Positions 61,359 through 64,000 of a stretch of 64,000 nt of DNA are shown one piece after another. Origin of the DNA: Abelmoschus esculentus (taxonomy: Eukaryota; Streptophyta; Magnoliopsida; Malvales; Malvaceae); contig JAUCBN010000016.1 in NCBI GenBank assembly GCA_035048815.1, forward strand, positions 3,588,501 through 3,652,500. Direction: 5' to 3'. How positions within the stretch are numbered: the stretch's first letter is position 1; each line of letters begins with the position of its first letter. The notes beneath the pieces are model-generated. The model searched no databases and was not told the origin of the DNA. It saw nothing but the letters and a program-made list of their open reading frames with translations. The position numbers were made by a program, and so were the translations under genes.

Positions 61359-63005
61359 CTATTTTCTTACCGTTGAAAACCTCCGTTTGCTCATTAACCT
61401 AGTATACATCCAGAAGCCATGGGAGGTTTGATAGAGCAACCGTGCTTCAAGTCTTTCTTTTTCCTGCAACAAACATGAGGAATTAGCAGCCAACGACCTT
61501 TTTGACCATATGCATGATTTTGTAAAGAAAATGGTTAGTGGAAGGGGAATGAAAATCATTTCTTTTTCTTTATTCTATATTTAGTACCTTTAAACTGTGT
61601 TTGTAGTTGCGATAAACAGTATATTGAGTAAAATTTTTTTACCTCTTTTTCATACTTCCTTTTATGTCTTCTTTGAAAATTTACTAAAAAATTAAATTTT
61701 AAACTTTAATCCTTATTTTCTAAATCCTAAACTCTATACCTTAAAAAATACACCCTACCCCTAATTCCCTAAACCCTAACCGAAACTCTTAACCTAAAAC
61801 CTTAAGCGTTCGCGAACATATTCGTTTATATGTTCGATAATTTATTCGTTTAACGTTCGTGAACATGTTCGTTAAGCGTTCGCGAACGAGCTCATTTGTA
61901 TATATTCATCAACTTGCCTATTTAGCATTCACAAACATGTTCGTTTAGTGTTCATGAACATGTTTGTTTAGCGTTTGTATATAAAAGAACATAAACAAGC
62001 CTCTAAACGAGCTTATAAATGAGTATATAAACGAGCTTATAAACAAACATAAACGAGTTTGTTTGTGAACATAAACGAGCCGAACACACTTATGTTCGTG
62101 TTCGTTCGTTTATTAATCGAACATAAAATATCTGTTCATACTCGTTTATTTAACTCAATAAACGAACATAAACAAATATTATACAAATGGTTCACGAGCA
62201 GCTCGTCGAACACCCTATTCATGTACACCCGTACCCATACCCAGTAGCTCTGTACGCAGGGGGTCTACAGCAACAGTGCGTATCCTGTCATTTCCAGTAA
62301 ACCATTTGTCTGTAGTTTTTTTTGGCAGCTTTGTTCTCCGCGTGAAGACCTAATACTACATGACATTGACCCCTCCTTGTCTTGTTTTGGCTGTGAACCA
62401 TGTCTTCTACTTTTGGGGTCAAATTTGGTGGGATCACAATCTGAATTTCCCCTTCGACTGTAGTCTGTAATCATCAATCATCCCTCCATTAACCCATCGA
62501 ATACCCATCTGGAAACGTGTCGAGCCTTTGATTCAGTAGGGTTCATATGCACCTTGGAACAAAACACGCATGCATGAAACAAGACAAAACAAAGATCAAA
62601 GTGTTTGTCTGTCAATTCAGTTCCACCTGGGGCTGGAGTGACTCTCAGGCCATGGAAGCCTATCTTTTAAAATGAAGAGCTCAAAGCCTTCAACGCGTCC
62701 ACGCCATTACAACATATTGCTTTCAGTTTAAACCCAACTTGTTCCTCTACAGGGACTCTATCTTTTATACATTGAGGATCAAACTGGAATTTCAGTGAAG
62801 TGGGTCTTACAGTTACAGTCTTTGTAACTTTCTGTAAAGATAAGATATTGATGGATTCATTTGTGATGGCACATCGGCAACAGTAGAAAAAACATGTTAC
62901 TGATAATGCAGTGTTGTGTTTGAACCATCTCAGTTCTTGATATGCCACAACTTGTCTAGAGCTCTCATTATACATTTCTAACACACTTTCCCGTCCTTTT
63001 TCGAG
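61359..63005 (-). CDS. unrecognised protein, partial; four phase-consistent exons
   Basis: Four minus-strand segments have good splice sites and keep one frame: 62901-63005 (35 codons, begins LEKGRESVLEMYNESSRQVV), 62711-62831 (begins KVTKTVTVRPTSLKFQFDPQ), 62303-62457 (EGEIQIVIPPNLTPKVEDMV ... NYRQM) and 61371-61463 (31 codons, EKERLEARLLYQTSHGFWMY). Exon lengths 105, 121, 155 and 93 nt give phases 0/0, 0/1, 1/0 and 0/0, which would be unlikely by chance. Without splicing after 61371 the frame ends at a TAG, 61359-61361. The 839-bp intron between the last two contains an AACGAAC repeat element. I recognise no family. The true start and end are not found, so it may be a complete gene running outside what I can read, or a gene fragment. 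Confidence 0.42.
61635..61805 (+). repeat. CCCTAA-rich dispersed repeat, copy 4
   Basis: Runs from 'ttttttacctctttttcata' through 'ccttaaaaaatacaccctac' and 'ccctaattccctaaacccta' to 'aacctaaaacctt'. It matches copy 3 (30830-31025) almost word for word in the middle. Confidence 0.55.
61805..62215. repeat. AACGAAC/GTTCGTT-rich dispersed element, copy 2
   Basis: Starts 'gcgttcgcgaacatattcgt' and ends near 'cacgagcagctcgtcgaaca'. Words 'gttcgtgaacatgttcg', 'aacgagcttataaa' and 'gtgttcgttcgttta' recur in both orientations, so much of it can fold back. It shares vocabulary with 13950-14580 and sits in an intron of the minus-strand exon set. Confidence 0.5.
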
Positions 63006-63476
63006 CTAATAATTATTGATTTGGGGTTGAGAGAGCAAGACATAAATGTTTAGAAATAGAGGGACACTCATAAAAAAATAATTTTTAAAATTTTTTAAAT
63101 AGGACAAAAGTAAAAAAAATTCTTCGGGGACGAGGGACGATTATATAGTTTCATCCCTGATGAGCTGCAACTACATAAATGAAATAAAACACCGAAAAAA
63201 ATAAATGTGGAGTAAAACTTTTTTCTGTCCAACTACACGTTTAAAAATTGAAATAGGAGTGATAAGCGAAACCAACAGTTTTGTATGTATTTTTACAATA
63301 TATAACCGTATCAACAAATGAACCACACGCAAAAAATCAAACTAATAAAAGACTATCAATAATTATATATTAGAATCGAGTATCATGAAAAAACTATCCA
63401 TAAATATAAATCTATTGGAACAGTAAGCAAAATCATATATAAATTTCTGTTTAACGGTAGCATATGCTTACAAGTA
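63006..63476. other. intergenic or intron DNA, no gene seen
   Basis: AT-rich; I found no further exon upstream of the minus-strand exon set. Confidence 0.35.
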
Positions 63477-64000
63477 GGGGCAATAATGAGTCTGGTCGGC
63501 TCGTGAGTTACTCGGGTTCGGCTCGGTCAAAGCTCAGTCAAAGCTCAGCTCGAGTGAGCTCGACTCGGGCCTGGGTTCGACTCGGGATTTAAACGAATTG
63601 AGCCGAGCCGAGTTTTCCTAAGCTCGGCTCGAAAAGCTCGTGAACAGACTCAGAATAATTATATATAAACATATATAGTTATATATACATTAAAAATAAT
63701 TTATTTAGCAAAAAAAATAATAAAATAATTGAGAGTAAATCTACTAAAAATAAATAAAATAAAATAAATTAAATATTATCAACTAAAACAAATTTACAAA
63801 ACTACAAATAATAAATAAAAAATAAACTATAAATAAATAAATAATAAAAACAATATATAAAATTGTCCATTTCGAGCCAAAACGAACCGAGCCGAGCTCA
63901 AGTTTTGAGCCCGAACCGAGCTCGAGTCTGAAATTCCGAACTCGACGAGCCTCAAGTCAAGTCGAACCCAAATATGTCTGTTTTCGAACCGAGTCAAACC
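63477..64000. repeat. GAGCCGAGC-rich inverted-repeat element, cut by window end
   Basis: A GC-rich left arm (63477-63650; 'gttcggctcggtcaaagctc', 'attgagccgagccgag') and a GC-rich right arm (63865-64000; 'aacgaaccgagccgagctca') are complementary in large part. They flank an AT-rich core. The right end lies beyond the window. It is probably a non-autonomous DNA element. Confidence 0.55.

Overview
This is a nuclear window from a flowering plant, almost certainly a core eudicot. It has AT-rich intergenic DNA, genes split by short GT-AG introns, Myb, HD-Zip and PRE-type transcription factors, and many small inverted-repeat transposons. The proteins look closest to malvid (cotton/cacao-like) orthologues, but that is an impression, not a computed result. 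There are no rRNA or tRNA genes, no CRISPR arrays and no bacterial features.

Layout. 1-6.1 kb is repeat DNA with a textbook Mutator-type foldback element (1797-2558, 9-bp target duplication) and a second foldback (4726-5119, 10-bp duplication). 6.1-10.3 kb is a CYP23-type secretory cyclophilin whose sixth intron holds a decayed LINE. 16.0-16.6 kb is a PRE6/KIDARI-type atypical bHLH. 18.2-19.9 kb is a broken RRM gene of the BPA1-like family. 22.0-23.1 kb is a class I HD-Zip gene (ATHB13/ATHB23 type). 23.1-38 kb is about 15 kb of repeats with no gene I can support. 38.4-41.9 kb is a FOUR LIPS/MYB88 Myb gene. 44.8-47.5 kb is an LRR receptor-like kinase of the At2g02780/At1g14390 type. 47.9-50.5 kb on the minus strand is a RAD6-type ubiquitin-conjugating enzyme (UBC1/2), tail to tail with the kinase gene. 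52.8-55.0 kb is a mitochondrial porin (VDAC). 57.5-60.2 kb is a PAS/LOV (TWIN LOV 1) protein. On the minus strand, 60.6-63.0 kb carries an NPF4-type transporter remnant and a set of phase-consistent exons of a protein I do not recognise.

How the genes relate. This is not an operon or pathway cluster; these are independent housekeeping, signalling and regulatory genes. Their order nevertheless matches two Arabidopsis neighbourhoods remembered from general knowledge: At1g26940-At1g26960 (CYP23, KDR/PRE6, HB23) and At2g02710-At2g02820 with its duplicate At1g14340-At1g14400 (PLP, UBC2, LRR kinase, MYB88/FLP, RRM gene).

The most notable points are these. The PAS/LOV protein lacks the photoactive cysteine in both of its PAS/LOV domains; the second loss looks like two compensating indels. 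The RRM gene has three independent lesions. Upstream reading frames precede FLP and the PAS/LOV gene. The LRR kinase keeps its catalytic residues within altered HRD and DFG motifs.
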